From Actinomyces faecalis (lineage in GTDB: Bacteria; Actinomycetota; Actinomycetes; Actinomycetales; Actinomycetaceae), in assembly GCF_013184985.2 (NCBI RefSeq), contig NZ_CP063418.1, positions 1,116,001 to 1,180,000 of the forward strand: 64,000 nucleotides of DNA, in the 5' to 3' direction. This document shows, piece after piece, positions 27,181 through 37,113 of the stretch. Both the position numbers and the translations under genes were made by a program. The notes under the pieces were generated by a model. The model was not told where the DNA came from. It saw only the letters and a program-made list of their open reading frames with translations, and did no database searches. Each line of letters starts with the position of its first letter. Position 1 is the stretch's first letter.

Positions 27181-28983
27181 TCAGACTCCCTGGGTGTTGT
27201 AGGACGCAGAGATGAAGTTCATCGCCTGGAAGACCCGGTAGCAGTAGATGAAGGGGCCCACGATGATGAGCGAGCCCAGCACCCCCCACAGCCAGAAGTC
27301 GGCGGACGAGAGCATCCCAAACCGGCCGCGCCGGGCGGCCTCAGCACCGATGCGTCCGCACACGTTGTGAGACCACACGAAGTAGCCGATACCAAGCGTC
27401 AGCGGAGCGACGATGAGAGCCAGCAGCAGGTAGTGCATGGTCCTACGCCCGTCGTAGCGGGAGGCGATGGCGTTGATCGTCGAGGAGATCTCGCTCCAGC
27501 GGTACAGGCTGTACAGGCCGAGGGTGAAGAAGGACGCGACGAGGTAGCCGATCAGTGAGCGAGAGGTGGTGAAGGTGTTGGCTGCCATCGGCACGCCTGG
27601 GCCGCCGGCCTGCGTCCAAGGCCCGGCCTGGCCGGTTGGAGGGGGAGTCTGCCCGAGGGCCGGAGGTGCCGCAGCGACGAGCGCTCCGCTCGGCGCGACG
27701 GCGGCCGACGCCGCCGAGGAGGACAGCGAGGTTGAGGCCGTGGCGGGCGCACCGGTGCTGGTGAGTCCGGCAGCGTTCGAGGACAGGGGACCAGGCTGCT
27801 GCGTGGCCGGATCGGTGCTCCCGGCCGGGGAGGTCGGCAGGCTGATCTGCCCTGTGGCGACCAGCCACGAGACAAGCGCACCGACCAGCGTGAAGAACAT
27901 GAGGACCATGGAGATCTTCCCCGTCGTGTAGTACGGCCACACAAGAGACCTGAGCTGCTCGAAGGGGCTGTTGGTGTACCAGACCCCGCCAGCGCCTACA
28001 GCGGAGACGATCCAGTTCATCACGCGGAAGACGACCTGCCACATGAGCAGCGGCACCACGATGAAGGTGACTGGCAGGGCCAGTGTGCTCAGCGCCGCCT
28101 TGACGGACGTCTCCTGGGAGGGCGCCGCAACGGCCGTGGCAGCCATGTAGACCGTCACAGCGCCACCAGCGAGTGCACCGACCAGGCACACCAGGGTGAT
28201 GATCATCAGCATCATCCCGGTCACGAAGCCCCAGTAGCCGAAGTCGCTCAGCGTGGACCACAGCAGCCGCAGGTTCAGGAAGGTCATCAGCAGGGCACTC
28301 ACTCCTCCGACCAGCCCGACGGCGGCTGCGAGGGCCTGTGGCAGGTGTGACTGCGGGTCGGCAATGACGGTCTGGAGCCCGGAGCGGACCTGGTCAAGGG
28401 TGATCCTGGGCTGGAAGAAGGTGCGCAGCGCGCCGACCGCGCCCGCCACGGCGGCACCGGCTGCCGCGCTACCTCCTGCTGCGGGTGCGCTGGCGCCGGT
28501 AGAGACCGGGACGGAGGTTGTCGGAGCCGGTGGCACCGAGGCCGCGGAGGCCCCCGGATAGGTTGCGGGAGCAGGTGAGGCCTGCGGTGCTACCGGAGCC
28601 GCGGGCGCCGCCGGGACCGGCGAGGCGGGCTGGGCCGGGCCGGGCACGGCGGCGCTGGTCGCCGAGGTCAGCGGAGGCAGAGGAGCGCTGGTCTGTGCCC
28701 CGGGCGCGGCCGGGACCGTGCTCGGGGGAGGGGGAGCAGGCTGGCCGTAGGCAGGGGGTACTGACGGCTGCGTCGCCGGCGGCGCAGGTACCGGCGTCGG
28801 CCAGGCGACAGGGGTGCCTCCGGCCGCCGTGCCCGCAGCCGGCTCACTGCTGGGAGCCGACGGCGGCGGGGGAGCGACGGCTCGGACAGCGGCGTCGTAG
28901 TCGGCCTGGGTCGGCTCGCGACCAGTGACCTGGCGGAAGGCCTGGGCCCACTGCTCGGGCTGGGTGACGGGGTTGACAGACAT
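27181..28983 (-). CDS. DUF4234-containing membrane protein with proline-rich N-terminus
   Basis: A 600-residue protein. Residues about 35-180 form a Pro/Ala/Ser-rich low-complexity tail. About six hydrophobic helices follow (195-380), then a second low-complexity linker (385-470), and a C-terminal DUF4234 domain (SLIGYLVASFFTLGLYSLYRW; about 480-600) with three or four helices. The DUF has no known function. It follows rpsT on the same strand but is separated by a strong terminator, so it is likely its own unit. Confidence 0.75.
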   Translation of the reverse strand: MSVNPVTQPEQWAQAFRQVTGREPTQADYDAAVRAVAPPPPSAPSSEPAAGTAAGGTPVAWPTPVPAPPATQPSVPPAYGQPAPPPPSTVPAAPGAQTSAPLPPLTSATSAAVPGPAQPASPVPAAPAAPVAPQASPAPATYPGASAASVPPAPTTSVPVSTGASAPAAGGSAAAGAAVAGAVGALRTFFQPRITLDQVRSGLQTVIADPQSHLPQALAAAVGLVGGVSALLMTFLNLRLLWSTLSDFGYWGFVTGMMLMIITLVCLVGALAGGAVTVYMAATAVAAPSQETSVKAALSTLALPVTFIVVPLLMWQVVFRVMNWIVSAVGAGGVWYTNSPFEQLRSLVWPYYTTGKISMVLMFFTLVGALVSWLVATGQISLPTSPAGSTDPATQQPGPLSSNAAGLTSTGAPATASTSLSSSAASAAVAPSGALVAAAPPALGQTPPPTGQAGPWTQAGGPGVPMAANTFTTSRSLIGYLVASFFTLGLYSLYRWSEISSTINAIASRYDGRRTMHYLLLALIVAPLTLGIGYFVWSHNVCGRIGAEAARRGRFGMLSSADFWLWGVLGSLIIVGPFIYCYRVFQAMNFISASYNTQGV

Positions 28984-29146
28984 CAGGAGGTACCACTCAA
29001 TCGTGTTGCTGGGAGGCGGAGGACCCGGGGGCTGGGCCGGTGACAGGCGTGTGGTTGGGGCGGGGGAGGATGACAGCGGCGTCGTCGGTCGCGACCTGCT
29101 GGCTGCAGCGCCATGCTAGCCGTCGTCGTCATGAGGGGAGACAACG

Positions 29147-29181
29147 ACGAGGGCGTCTCCCACAGGGGGAGACGCCCTCGT
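29147..29181. terminator. rpsT terminator
   Basis: A perfect 15-bp stem (29147-29161 with 29167-29181) with a 5-base loop, 36 bases past the rpsT stop on the minus strand. Confidence 0.88.
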
Positions 29182-29216
29182 GACTGACTGTGGACTCAGT
29201 GAGCCGGTCAGGACCC

Positions 29217-29477
29217 TCAGATGGAGGCGACGCGCTTAGCCAGCTTGGACTTGCGGTTGGCGGCCTGGTTCTTGTGGATGATGCCCTTGCTAGCGGCCTT
29301 GTCCAGCTTGCGAGCAGCCTTCTTCAGACTCTCCTCGGCAGCAGCCTTGTCGCCGGCCTCGACGGCCTCGCGCACGCGGCGCACGTAGGTCTTGAGCTCG
29401 GACTTGACAGACTGGTTGCGCAGGCGGGCCTTCTCGTTGGTCTTGATGCGCTTGATCTGGGACTTGATGTTCGCCAC
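29217..29477 (-). CDS. rpsT: 30S ribosomal protein S20
   Basis: An 86-residue, highly basic protein beginning [20 protein letters not shown] and ending in [20 protein letters not shown], the conserved S20 pattern. It binds 16S rRNA early in 30S assembly. The start is GTG 29477; the longer upstream ORF has no S20 homology. GAAGG lies rather far upstream (11 bases). Neighbours holA (one side) and lepA (other side, now split off by the trp operon) match actinobacterial order. Confidence 0.97.
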   Translation of the reverse strand: MANIKSQIKRIKTNEKARLRNQSVKSELKTYVRRVREAVEAGDKAAAEESLKKAARKLDKAASKGIIHKNQAANRKSKLAKRVASI

Positions 29478-29714
29478 TGTGAAAGTTGCCTTCTCGAAGA
29501 GTGAATGGTCAATGGCCGGAGAGAGGGTTCGCGTCAGCGGACCAAGAGGTGGTGGAAGCACCCGGCGAGTCCGCCCGCTGGACCCCGCAGTCGGCCAGGC
29601 CAGAGGTCCAAGGCGTGACTTTACCAGCAGGCCTGCTGGATTTCCTGGGCGCAGGCCGGCGCAAGGCGTGAGGTGCGTCAACCTGCCAGAGGCCTGCTCG
29701 GACAGGCTGCCTGC

Positions 29715-30314
29715 TCAGCGTCCTGTCCAGTGGGCACGCAGCGCCGCGACCACGCCGTCGAAGGTACCCCGGTCCATCGTGGCTCCCTCGCGTCTGACTG
29801 CCTCTGGGGCGACGAGGAGCAGCCGGTCCAGCCTCACCTCGCTGGGACGCCCCTGCCGGTCCCAGGCTCCTGACCCGACGTCGTGCCAGTAACGGCCCCA
29901 GCGAGCCTCCTGCTCAGCGTCGCGGTCATGGTCCTTGCTCGTCATCTGGGCGACGACGAGCCGGCCGCGCTCACGCGCCAGGACCAGGACCGGGCGGTCC
30001 TTGCCCCGGGAGGCGTCCTCCTCGTAAGGCACCCAGGTCCACACCACCTCACCGGGGTCGGCGTCTCCGTCCGGGTCAGGGGCGTAGACGAAGTCCGGCA
30101 GGCCTAGCCGGGCGGTGTCATAGGGTAGGACCGCGGCTGTGGCCGACGCGCTGGGAGGACCAGAGCGCGGCCGACCTGCTGAGCCGGTGGGGTAGACCGT
30201 GCCGTTGCGCGGTCTCCTGCGGCTGCCGCGCGGGGAGCCAGAACCCTTGTCCTCCCGCGGCTCCACCTCAGCGAGGATCCTCGTCAGGACCTCCAGGACC
30301 CGACCGAGCCTCAT
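29715..30314 (-). CDS. PemK/MazF-like protein coupled to trpA
   Basis: A 199-residue protein. Residues about 88-199 resemble the PemK/MazF fold: PGEVVWTWVPYEEDASRGKDRPVLVLAR gives the opening strand and the conserved G-x-x-RPVLVL, followed by TSKDHDRD and a C-terminal RTGTF-like helix. The first 85 residues are a basic, disordered-looking extension. MazF/PemK proteins are usually mRNA interferases with a partner antitoxin, but none is present here. The ATG overlaps the trpA stop by four bases (ATGA), so it is co-translated with trpA. Solo homologues next to rpsT are probably housekeeping; toxicity is not implied. Confidence 0.65.
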   Translation of the reverse strand: MRLGRVLEVLTRILAEVEPREDKGSGSPRGSRRRPRNGTVYPTGSAGRPRSGPPSASATAAVLPYDTARLGLPDFVYAPDPDGDADPGEVVWTWVPYEEDASRGKDRPVLVLARERGRLVVAQMTSKDHDRDAEQEARWGRYWHDVGSGAWDRQGRPSEVRLDRLLLVAPEAVRREGATMDRGTFDGVVAALRAHWTGR

Positions 30315-31159
30315 CGCGTGGCCGCCTTCATGGCGCCCACCATCTCGATCAGCTCGGCCTGCAGCGTCTCCAGCTCCGTCTCGCGCTCAGGCGAGCCTGC
30401 CGGCGCCGACAGCAGGGCGGGGGCGTGCGCCTCCACCACCGTGACCACGGCGGAGCCGGAGATCGCCCCGTCGGCCCCGGCTGCGATCGCCTCAGCGACC
30501 TGCTCTGGCGTCGAGATCCCGAAGCCCAGCATCACCGGTGCGGCGGCGTCGGCCCTCAGCCGCGCCACCGCCTCAGCCAGCCCGACCGTGGACGAGGCGG
30601 TCTCGGTGCCGGTCACCCCGGCCCGCGAGACGGCGTAGACGTAACCGCGCGAGGCGCCTGCCACGCCGGCCAGCGTGTCAGGACTGGCTGAGGGCGGGGC
30701 GATGTAGACGGCGTCGATCCCCGCGGCCTCGGCGGCCTGAGAGAACGCGTCACCCTCGCGCACCGGCACGTCGGGCAGCAGGACCGAGTCGATGCCCGCC
30801 TCGGCGCACTCACGGTAGAAGGTCTCCAGGCCGACGGCGAAGGGCACGTTGCCGTAGATGAGCATCCCGATGGGAAGGTTGGGATGACGTTGGCGCACGC
30901 TGGCCACCACCGCCAGCGCCGAGTGGAAGCCGACACCGGCCTCCAGGGCACGGATGTGGGCCCTCTGGATCGTGGGGCCGTCGGCGACCGGGTCGGAGAA
31001 GGGCACGCCCAGCTCCAGGGCGTCCGCCCCTGCCGCGATGAGTGCCTCGATCACGGCCTCGCTCAGCTCGGCGTCGGGGTCGCCCACCATGACGAAGGGG
31101 ACGAAGCCGCCCTCACCGGCGTCGGCCAGCCGCTGGAACATCTGGGGGTAGCGGGACAT
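30311..31159 (-). CDS. trpA: Tryptophan synthase alpha chain
   Basis: A 282-residue TIM-barrel enzyme that cleaves indole-3-glycerol phosphate to indole and glyceraldehyde-3-phosphate, passing indole to TrpB. The catalytic Glu is in ADALELGVPFSDP and the catalytic Asp in LLPDVPV; the phosphate site is GFGISTPEQ. The ATG at 31159 is one base after the trpC/B stop, within GAGGCCTGAGATG, where the Shine-Dalgarno overlaps the last codons of the upstream gene. Confidence 0.95.
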   Translation of the reverse strand: MSRYPQMFQRLADAGEGGFVPFVMVGDPDAELSEAVIEALIAAGADALELGVPFSDPVADGPTIQRAHIRALEAGVGFHSALAVVASVRQRHPNLPIGMLIYGNVPFAVGLETFYRECAEAGIDSVLLPDVPVREGDAFSQAAEAAGIDAVYIAPPSASPDTLAGVAGASRGYVYAVSRAGVTGTETASSTVGLAEAVARLRADAAAPVMLGFGISTPEQVAEAIAAGADGAISGSAVVTVVEAHAPALLSAPAGSPERETELETLQAELIEMVGAMKAATR

Positions 31160-31160
31160 C

Positions 31161-33506
31161 TCAGGCCTCCTCGTCGGTTGTGTCCGGCGCAGCCTCGGCC
31201 GCGCCTGGTCCGGGCTGGCCAGGGCCGGAGGCAGCGGCCTCGGTCCGGGCGAGCCCGACGTACTCGGTGCGCTTGCCCATCTCCTCCACCATGGCGGCAG
31301 CACGTGCGACGGCGCCGTCGCAGGAGAAGGAGCCACCCAGCCGCATCCGGATCTGCTCCAGGTCCTTGTCCCCGCGCCCGGACAGGCACACCAGCAGGTG
31401 CGGGGTCGGGGCGTCGGCAGGGGTCTCGCGCGCGATCTTGAGCGCCTGGGCCAGTGCGTGGGCGCTCTCCAGGGCCGGGATGATGCCCTCCCACCGTGAG
31501 AGCTGGACAAAGGCGTCCACAGCCTCGTCATCCGTGACCCCCACGTAGCGCGCGCGCCCGGAGTCGGCGAGCCAAGCGTGCTCGGGTCCCACGCCCGGGT
31601 AGTCCAGTCCGGCAGACACGGAGAAGGACTCCTCGACCTGGCCCTCGTCAGTGCGCATGAGGTAGGAGCGGGCACCGTGCAGGATCCCGACCTTGCCGGC
31701 GTTGATCGGAGCGCCGTGACGGCCAGAGCCCAGGCCCTCGCCGGCCGGCTCGACCCCGATGAGCCCCACGCCGTCGTCACCGACGAACTCGCTGAACATC
31801 CCGATCGCGTTCGAGCCCCCGCCCACGCAGGCGATGACCTCGTCAGGCAGGCGGCCGGTCATGGCCAGCACCTGCGCACGGGCCTCGCGCGAGATGACGC
31901 GGTGGTACTCGTGGACGACCGTGGGGAAGGGATGGGCCCCGGCGGCCGTGCCCAGCAGGTAGTGGGTGGTCCTGAAGGAGGCCGTCCAGTCGCGCAGCGC
32001 CTCGTTGACCGCGTCCTTGAGCGTGCCCGCCCCCGAGGCCACCGGCACCACCTGGGCTCCCATGAGCTCCATGCGCTCGACGTTGGCCGCCTGACGCACC
32101 ACGTCGGTCGCGCCCATGTAGATCGTGCACTCCAGTCCCAGCAGCGCGCACACCATCGCGGTGGCGGTGCCGTGCTGGCCCGCTCCGGTCTCGGCGATGA
32201 TGCGGCTCTTGCCCATGCGCCTGGCCAGGAGTGCCTGGCCGAGCACCTGGTTGCCCTTGTGCGCCCCGCCGTGGGTGAGGTCCTCACGCTTGAGGAAGAT
32301 CCTGGCGTTGCCCTCGCGCGGCAGGTTGCGCAGCTCGGTGACCGGGGTGGGACGGCCCAGGTAGCGGCGCATCAGCTCGTCGAGCTCGGCGTGGAAGGAC
32401 GGGTCAGTCTGGGCCTCGATAAAGGCGTCCTCTAGCTGGTCCAGGGCAGGGATCAGCAGCTCGGGCACGTACTGCCCGCCGTAGGGGCCGAAGTAGGCGG
32501 GCAGGCGCGGGTGGGTGTGACCCTCGTGCTCGCGGGCAGCAGGCTGGCTGGCCGACGACGCCGCCGCGTCAGTGGGCAGGTTTGGCTCTCCAGCCGACTG
32601 GGCGCCGGCTTGCCCGGCACCGGGCGCGACAGACCGGCCCGCCCCCGCCGGCACCGCCGTAGCCAGCACCTCGGCGACCACCGCCGGCTCGGGCGAGGAG
32701 GAGACCGAGGAGCCGATGAGCAGGGCGTCAACGAGCCCGGCCAGGCGACGGACGTCGTCGGCTGTCTCCACCCCTGACTCGCCCACCAGCACCACGCCCG
32801 CGGGGGCGAGCGGGGCCATCTCCTCGGTCCTGGCGATGTCGGTGGTCAGGGTGCGCAGGTCACGGTTGTTGATACCCACCACCGTGGCGCCCAGCTCGGC
32901 TGCCCGGTGCATCTCCTCGTGCGTGGAGACCTCGGTCAGCACGTCCATCCCCAGGTGGGCGGCCAGGGCCGCCAGCTCGCGGTAGACGTCGTCAGGCACC
33001 ACCGAGAGCATGAGCAGGATCGCGTCCGCGCCCAGGCTGCGGGCCGCGAGCACCTGGACGGGGTCGACGATGAAGTCCTTGCACAGCACCGGCACGTCGA
33101 CCACCGCGCGCACCGCAGCCAGGTCCTCGAAGGAGCCGCCGAAGTGGTCAGACTCAGTGAGCACCGAGACGGCGCAGGCCCACGGTAGGTAAGAGGAGGC
33201 CAGCGCCGCCGGGTCGTAGCCGTGGCGGATCGTCCCGCGTGAGGGTGAGGCCGACTTGCACTCCAGGACCAGGGCCGGCTGAGGGCTGGCGCCCTCGCCC
33301 GAGCGGGTGCGCAGCGCGTCGGCGAAGGAGCGCTGCGAGCGAGGCATCTCCGCGGCGCGCAGGTGGCCGAAGCGTGCACGCAGCTCAGCCAGGCGGGATC
33401 GCCTGCCGTCCACGATCGAGTCCAGCACGGTACCGGTGCGCACGAGCCGTTCGTCGACCGGCCGCAGCTCGGGACGGGGGTCGCTGCCAGTGGCAGAGGT
33501 GGTCAT
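31161..33506 (-). CDS. TrpC-TrpB fusion: indole-3-glycerol phosphate synthase / tryptophan synthase beta
   Basis: One 781-residue ORF carries two enzymes. Residues about 25-275 are IGPS (TrpC): [10 protein letters not shown] and VLCKDFIVD hold the catalytic lysines, then GINNRDL and GESGV. An Ala/Gly/Ser-rich linker (about 280-325) joins a complete TrpB (about 330-745). Its N-terminal [11 protein letters not shown], the PLP lysine Lys417 (GGAHKGN) and the phosphate loop GGGSNAIGM are intact. The fusion makes indoleglycerol phosphate and uses the indole that TrpA releases from it. No trpF is in the operon; in actinobacteria PriA normally supplies that step. The gene overlaps trpD by one base (TGATG). 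Confidence 0.93.
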   Translation of the reverse strand: MTTSATGSDPRPELRPVDERLVRTGTVLDSIVDGRRSRLAELRARFGHLRAAEMPRSQRSFADALRTRSGEGASPQPALVLECKSASPSRGTIRHGYDPAALASSYLPWACAVSVLTESDHFGGSFEDLAAVRAVVDVPVLCKDFIVDPVQVLAARSLGADAILLMLSVVPDDVYRELAALAAHLGMDVLTEVSTHEEMHRAAELGATVVGINNRDLRTLTTDIARTEEMAPLAPAGVVLVGESGVETADDVRRLAGLVDALLIGSSVSSSPEPAVVAEVLATAVPAGAGRSVAPGAGQAGAQSAGEPNLPTDAAASSASQPAAREHEGHTHPRLPAYFGPYGGQYVPELLIPALDQLEDAFIEAQTDPSFHAELDELMRRYLGRPTPVTELRNLPREGNARIFLKREDLTHGGAHKGNQVLGQALLARRMGKSRIIAETGAGQHGTATAMVCALLGLECTIYMGATDVVRQAANVERMELMGAQVVPVASGAGTLKDAVNEALRDWTASFRTTHYLLGTAAGAHPFPTVVHEYHRVISREARAQVLAMTGRLPDEVIACVGGGSNAIGMFSEFVGDDGVGLIGVEPAGEGLGSGRHGAPINAGKVGILHGARSYLMRTDEGQVEESFSVSAGLDYPGVGPEHAWLADSGRARYVGVTDDEAVDAFVQLSRWEGIIPALESAHALAQALKIARETPADAPTPHLLVCLSGRGDKDLEQIRMRLGGSFSCDGAVARAAAMVEEMGKRTEYVGLARTEAAASGPGQPGPGAAEAAPDTTDEEA

Positions 33507-34603
33507 CAGGCCTCCTGGGTGGTCTCGGCGTCGGCAGGCGCTGCGACGCCACGGGTCATGGACTCAAGGTGCTGGGCGACCTTGCCGCTGGCCAGCTGCT
33601 CCAGGGCGGCCTCGGTGCCCTCGCGCAGCGTCGCCACGCGTCCGGCCAGGTAGAGCAGGGCGCCGGCGTTGACGGCGATGGCGTCACGGTGCCCGGCCTG
33701 CCCGCCCCCGGCGAAGACCTCGCGCAGGATCGAGGCGTTGTCCGCCGGCTCGCCGCCCAGCATCTCGGACAGCTCGTGGGTACGCACGCCCAGGTCCTCC
33801 GGCGTGACCTCGAAGGACCGCACGCCCTCAGGGCTGACCTCACGCACGGTGGTGGTGCCGTGGACGGTGATCTCGTCCAGTCCCAGGCCGTTGATCACCA
33901 GGGCGTGCTCACGGCCCAGGGCGTGGAGGCAGGAGGCGATCATGTCCAGCTTGGTGACATCGGCCACGCCCATGACCTGGTAGCTCAGGTGGGCGGGGTT
34001 GATGAGAGGGCCGAGCACGTTGAAGACCGTCGGGGTCCTCAGCACCCCGCGCACCGGTGCCACGAAGCGCATGGCCGGGTGGTAGGCCTGGGCGAAGAGG
34101 AAGGTGAAGCCGTCACGCGCAAGGACCTCGGCGGCCTGCTCGGGGCTGAGGTCCAGGGGTAGGCCGAGCTCGGCGATGACGTCGGCGGCACCGGTCCTGG
34201 AGGACACGGCCCGGTTGCCGTGCTTGGCCACGGCCAGGCCCATGGAGGCGGCGACGATACCGGCGCCGGTGGAGATGTTGATGGTGCCCACGCCGTCGCC
34301 ACCGGTGCCCACGATGTCGAACAGGGGGACGTCCGTCTCGGGGAAGGGGCGGGCAGCGGCACGGAAGGCTGCGGCGGCACCGGCAACCTCCGCCGCCTCC
34401 TCGCCGCGGGCGTGCAGACCAGCAAGCAGCGCAGCGGTCTCGACCTCGGAGAAGGTGCCGGCAGACAGAGCAGTGAAGACGGCGTAGGCCTCCTCGTAGG
34501 ACAGACGGTGTCCCTGGACGACGCCGCGCAGCAGCGCGTGGGCGACCTCCGCCTCCTCAGGTTCCAGGGCGTTGTTCTCGGCGGGTGCGGGTGTGGTGGA
34601 CAT
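33506..34603 (-). CDS. trpD: Anthranilate phosphoribosyltransferase
   Basis: A 365-residue enzyme that transfers phosphoribose from PRPP to anthranilate. The PRPP-binding [14 protein letters not shown] (about residue 97) and the anthranilate/PRPP loop [12 protein letters not shown] are intact, as is the conserved [11 protein letters not shown]. The start lies 61 bases after the trpG stop, the only real gap in the operon. The stop overlaps the trpC/B start by one base. Confidence 0.95.
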   Translation of the reverse strand: MSTTPAPAENNALEPEEAEVAHALLRGVVQGHRLSYEEAYAVFTALSAGTFSEVETAALLAGLHARGEEAAEVAGAAAAFRAAARPFPETDVPLFDIVGTGGDGVGTINISTGAGIVAASMGLAVAKHGNRAVSSRTGAADVIAELGLPLDLSPEQAAEVLARDGFTFLFAQAYHPAMRFVAPVRGVLRTPTVFNVLGPLINPAHLSYQVMGVADVTKLDMIASCLHALGREHALVINGLGLDEITVHGTTTVREVSPEGVRSFEVTPEDLGVRTHELSEMLGGEPADNASILREVFAGGGQAGHRDAIAVNAGALLYLAGRVATLREGTEAALEQLASGKVAQHLESMTRGVAAPADAETTQEA

Positions 34604-34664
34604 GTGGTCTCCAGTCAGGTGCGTCAGTGGTTCAGAAATGCGGGTGCAGGGGCCGGGCCAGGTG

Positions 34665-35303
34665 CTACCGGGCCCGGCCCAGGTCGGCGGTCAGGGCCCG
34701 CAGCATGGCGGGACCTGCCGGGGTCAGGACGGACTCGGGGTGGAACTGCAGGCCGACGACGGGGCGGCTGACGTGCCGCGCAGCCATGACGACGCCGGGG
34801 CCTGCCGGGTCCGTGGGCGCCGTCGTCGCCAGGCCCACGAGCGCTGGTGGCAGCTCGCGGGTGCCCAGCGAGTGGTAGCGGGCGACGTCAAGCGGCCCGC
34901 CCTCCAGCGGGGCGAAGGTAGGGTCAGTGAGCCCGGCCTCGGTGACCTCCACCCTCACCGAGCGGCCGTGGACGGGGCCGACCCGGTCCACGTGCCCGCC
35001 GCATCCCTCGACGATCGCCTGGAAGCCCAGGCAGATGCCGACCGTCGGGACGTCGTCGACCAGAGCGGAGGTGACCAGCTCCATGAGGCAGCCGGCCTCG
35101 CGGGGGTGGCCGGGGCCCGGTGACAGGCACAGCACCGGGCGCTGGCCGGAATCAGCCTCGGCGGCGGTCGGCTCCAGGGCGGCTCGTACACGGTCGGCCG
35201 GCACGGTGTTGCGGTAGACCTCGATCTCGGCTCCGAGCGTGGCGAAGAGGTCCACGAGGTTGTAGACGAAGGAGTCGCGGTTGTCGAGCAGGACGACGCG
35301 CAT
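34665..35303 (-). CDS. trpG: Anthranilate synthase component II (glutamine amidotransferase)
   Basis: A 212-residue class I glutamine amidotransferase that delivers ammonia to TrpE. It begins with VVLLDNRDSFVYNLVDLF and has the oxyanion segment LSPGPGHP, the nucleophile Cys91 (GICLGFQAI) and the His-Glu pair in GLQFHPESVLT. It starts one base after the trpE stop (TGAGATG). Because it follows trpE, it is dedicated to tryptophan and not shared with folate synthesis. Confidence 0.95.
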   Translation of the reverse strand: MRVVLLDNRDSFVYNLVDLFATLGAEIEVYRNTVPADRVRAALEPTAAEADSGQRPVLCLSPGPGHPREAGCLMELVTSALVDDVPTVGICLGFQAIVEGCGGHVDRVGPVHGRSVRVEVTEAGLTDPTFAPLEGGPLDVARYHSLGTRELPPALVGLATTAPTDPAGPGVVMAARHVSRPVVGLQFHPESVLTPAGPAMLRALTADLGRAR

Positions 35304-35304
35304 C

Positions 35305-36990
35305 TCAGGCCTCCTGGGCGGTAGCGGTCGGGGCGACCGGGGTGGCGGGGGCAGAGGGGGCCTGGGAGTCGATGACGAGCCGGGCCCCGGAGGCTGCCGC
35401 CACCGCGTGGAGCACCGCCGAGGCCTTGTGCACGGTCTCAGCGGCCTCCTTGGCCGGCACCGAGTCCGCCACGACCCCGGCACCGGCCTGGACCAGGGCC
35501 TGGCCGTCTGCCACGAAGGCAGAGCGGATGACGATGCAGGTGTCCAGCTCGCCGTCACCACGGAAGTACCCCACCGAGCCGCCGTAGGAACCGCGACGCA
35601 CTCCCTCGGCCGTGCGGATGAGCTCAGCCGCTCGCAGCTTGGGGGCCCCGGTGAGCGTCCCCATGGTCATCGAGGCGCGGAAGGCGTCCAGGGCGTCCAG
35701 CTCCGGGTCCAGCGTGCCGGTGACCTCGGAGACCAGGTGCATAACGCGGGAGTAGCGGTCCACGCGCAGCAGGTCCACCACCCGGCGGGTCCCCGGGACG
35801 CTCACCCGGGCGACGTCGTTGCGCGCCAGGTCCACGAGCATCACGTGCTCAGCGACCTCCTTGGCGTCCGTGCGCAGCTCCAGCTCCAGGCGGGTGTCGC
35901 GCTCGTGGTCGACGCTGCCGTCGGCGGCGAGCCCGCGCGGCCGGGTGCCGGCGATGGGACGGATGGAGACCTCGCCGGTCCTGGCCGAGTGGAGCAGTGC
36001 GGACTCAGGTGAGGCCCCGAAGAGCTCAAAGCCAGGCGTCGCCAGGTAGAACATGTAGGGGCTCGGGTTGGCCTCGCGCAGCTCGTGGTAGGCGGCCAGA
36101 GCGTCCGGGCAGGGTATGGCGAAGCCGCGCGAGGGCACCACCTGGTAGACGTCGCCGGCGGCGATCGCCTCCTTCATCTGCTCGACCCCGGCGGCAAAGT
36201 CGTCGTCGGACTGGGTAGGCACGGCGTGCACTACCGGGGAGAGCGGCGCCTGGCTCCTCGTGTGCGCGGCGTCAAGAGCAGCCTCGTCGACGGCGTCGAT
36301 GGCTGACGCCAGCTCGTCCAGGCGCGTCCTGAGACCGGCTGGGTCCACGCTGGCCCCCACGAGGGTGGCCTCACGCGTGGGGTGGTCGATGACGAGGATG
36401 ATCCGGGCGTCGTAGAAGACGTAGTCGGGGCAGGTGTTGACCCCCTGGGCAACTGGTGGGAGGTCTTCGAAGGTGGCCAGGTAGTCGAAGGCGACGACGC
36501 CCGCCTCCAGCGGCAGGTGCGGGTGGTCGACCTCGGCCCTGGCCAGCACCCGCAGCGGCTCGATCGAGGAGGTGGCCTTCAGGCGCTCGCGCTCTTCGGC
36601 CTGCCTATGGGAGGTGGGGGGCGCGAAGGTGAGAGTGAGGAAGTCGGGGCGGGCGTCGTCGTCGGGGCCGAGGTGGGACCCCAGGGACTGACGCAGGCGG
36701 GCCACAGCCGCCTCGCCGTCGGCCCGGGCGGTGGGAAGGGCCTGGACGCTCACGTGCTGGCCCCGGCAGGTCAGGCGCGCGGAGGCCTCCAGGACCGCGA
36801 TGGTGGTGCGTGAGACCTTGGTGGCGATGTCGACCGACTCCAGCAGGACGGTGTCGACCGGGCGTGCTCGACCGGAGGGGTCCTGCGTGGTGGGCACCAG
36901 TCCGAGGCCTGCCAGGTGCTCCAGCAGCAGCCCTCCGTCGGCCTGGTAGCGCACGGTCCGGGTCAGGACGGTTGGTGGGGGAAGGGTCAT
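35305..36990 (-). CDS. trpE: Anthranilate synthase component I
   Basis: A 561-residue chorismate-utilising enzyme, first in the tryptophan branch. The N-terminal LLESVD (about residue 49) is the tryptophan feedback-binding element, and the catalytic domain shows RPIAGTRPRG, DLARNDVARV, MHLVSEVTG, GTLTGAPKLRA and the final SYGGSVGYF. It is the first structural gene of trpEGD(CB)A and lies behind the leader peptide/attenuator. The ATG has GAGG eight bases upstream. Confidence 0.96.
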   Translation of the reverse strand: MTLPPPTVLTRTVRYQADGGLLLEHLAGLGLVPTTQDPSGRARPVDTVLLESVDIATKVSRTTIAVLEASARLTCRGQHVSVQALPTARADGEAAVARLRQSLGSHLGPDDDARPDFLTLTFAPPTSHRQAEERERLKATSSIEPLRVLARAEVDHPHLPLEAGVVAFDYLATFEDLPPVAQGVNTCPDYVFYDARIILVIDHPTREATLVGASVDPAGLRTRLDELASAIDAVDEAALDAAHTRSQAPLSPVVHAVPTQSDDDFAAGVEQMKEAIAAGDVYQVVPSRGFAIPCPDALAAYHELREANPSPYMFYLATPGFELFGASPESALLHSARTGEVSIRPIAGTRPRGLAADGSVDHERDTRLELELRTDAKEVAEHVMLVDLARNDVARVSVPGTRRVVDLLRVDRYSRVMHLVSEVTGTLDPELDALDAFRASMTMGTLTGAPKLRAAELIRTAEGVRRGSYGGSVGYFRGDGELDTCIVIRSAFVADGQALVQAGAGVVADSVPAKEAAETVHKASAVLHAVAAASGARLVIDSQAPSAPATPVAPTATAQEA

Positions 36991-37036
36991 GAGGTTTCCT
37001 CTGCTTGTGCCACCGGGTGCGCTGCGTCAGACACGA

Positions 37037-37113
37037 AGAGCCCGCCTGGTGGCGAGCTCTGTCTGTCGTGTTCCGCGTACGCGAATGGAGTGGCTCGCCC
37101 TTAGGGGAGCCAC
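37037..37113 (-). promoter_or_regulatory. trp attenuator: alternative hairpins
   Basis: Four segments are readable on the minus strand. Segment 1 (37113-37107, overlapping the third Trp codon) pairs with segment 2 (37096-37090; GTGGCTC/GAGCCAC). Segment 2 (37099-37093, GGCGAGC) can instead pair perfectly with segment 3 (37057-37051, GCTCGCC). Segment 3 with flanks (37060-37051) pairs with segment 4 (37046-37037) in a 10-bp terminator with a 4-base loop and one G-U pair. Ribosome stalling at the Trp codons would mask segment 1 and favour 2:3, allowing read-through. The U-tract is weak. Confidence 0.85.
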
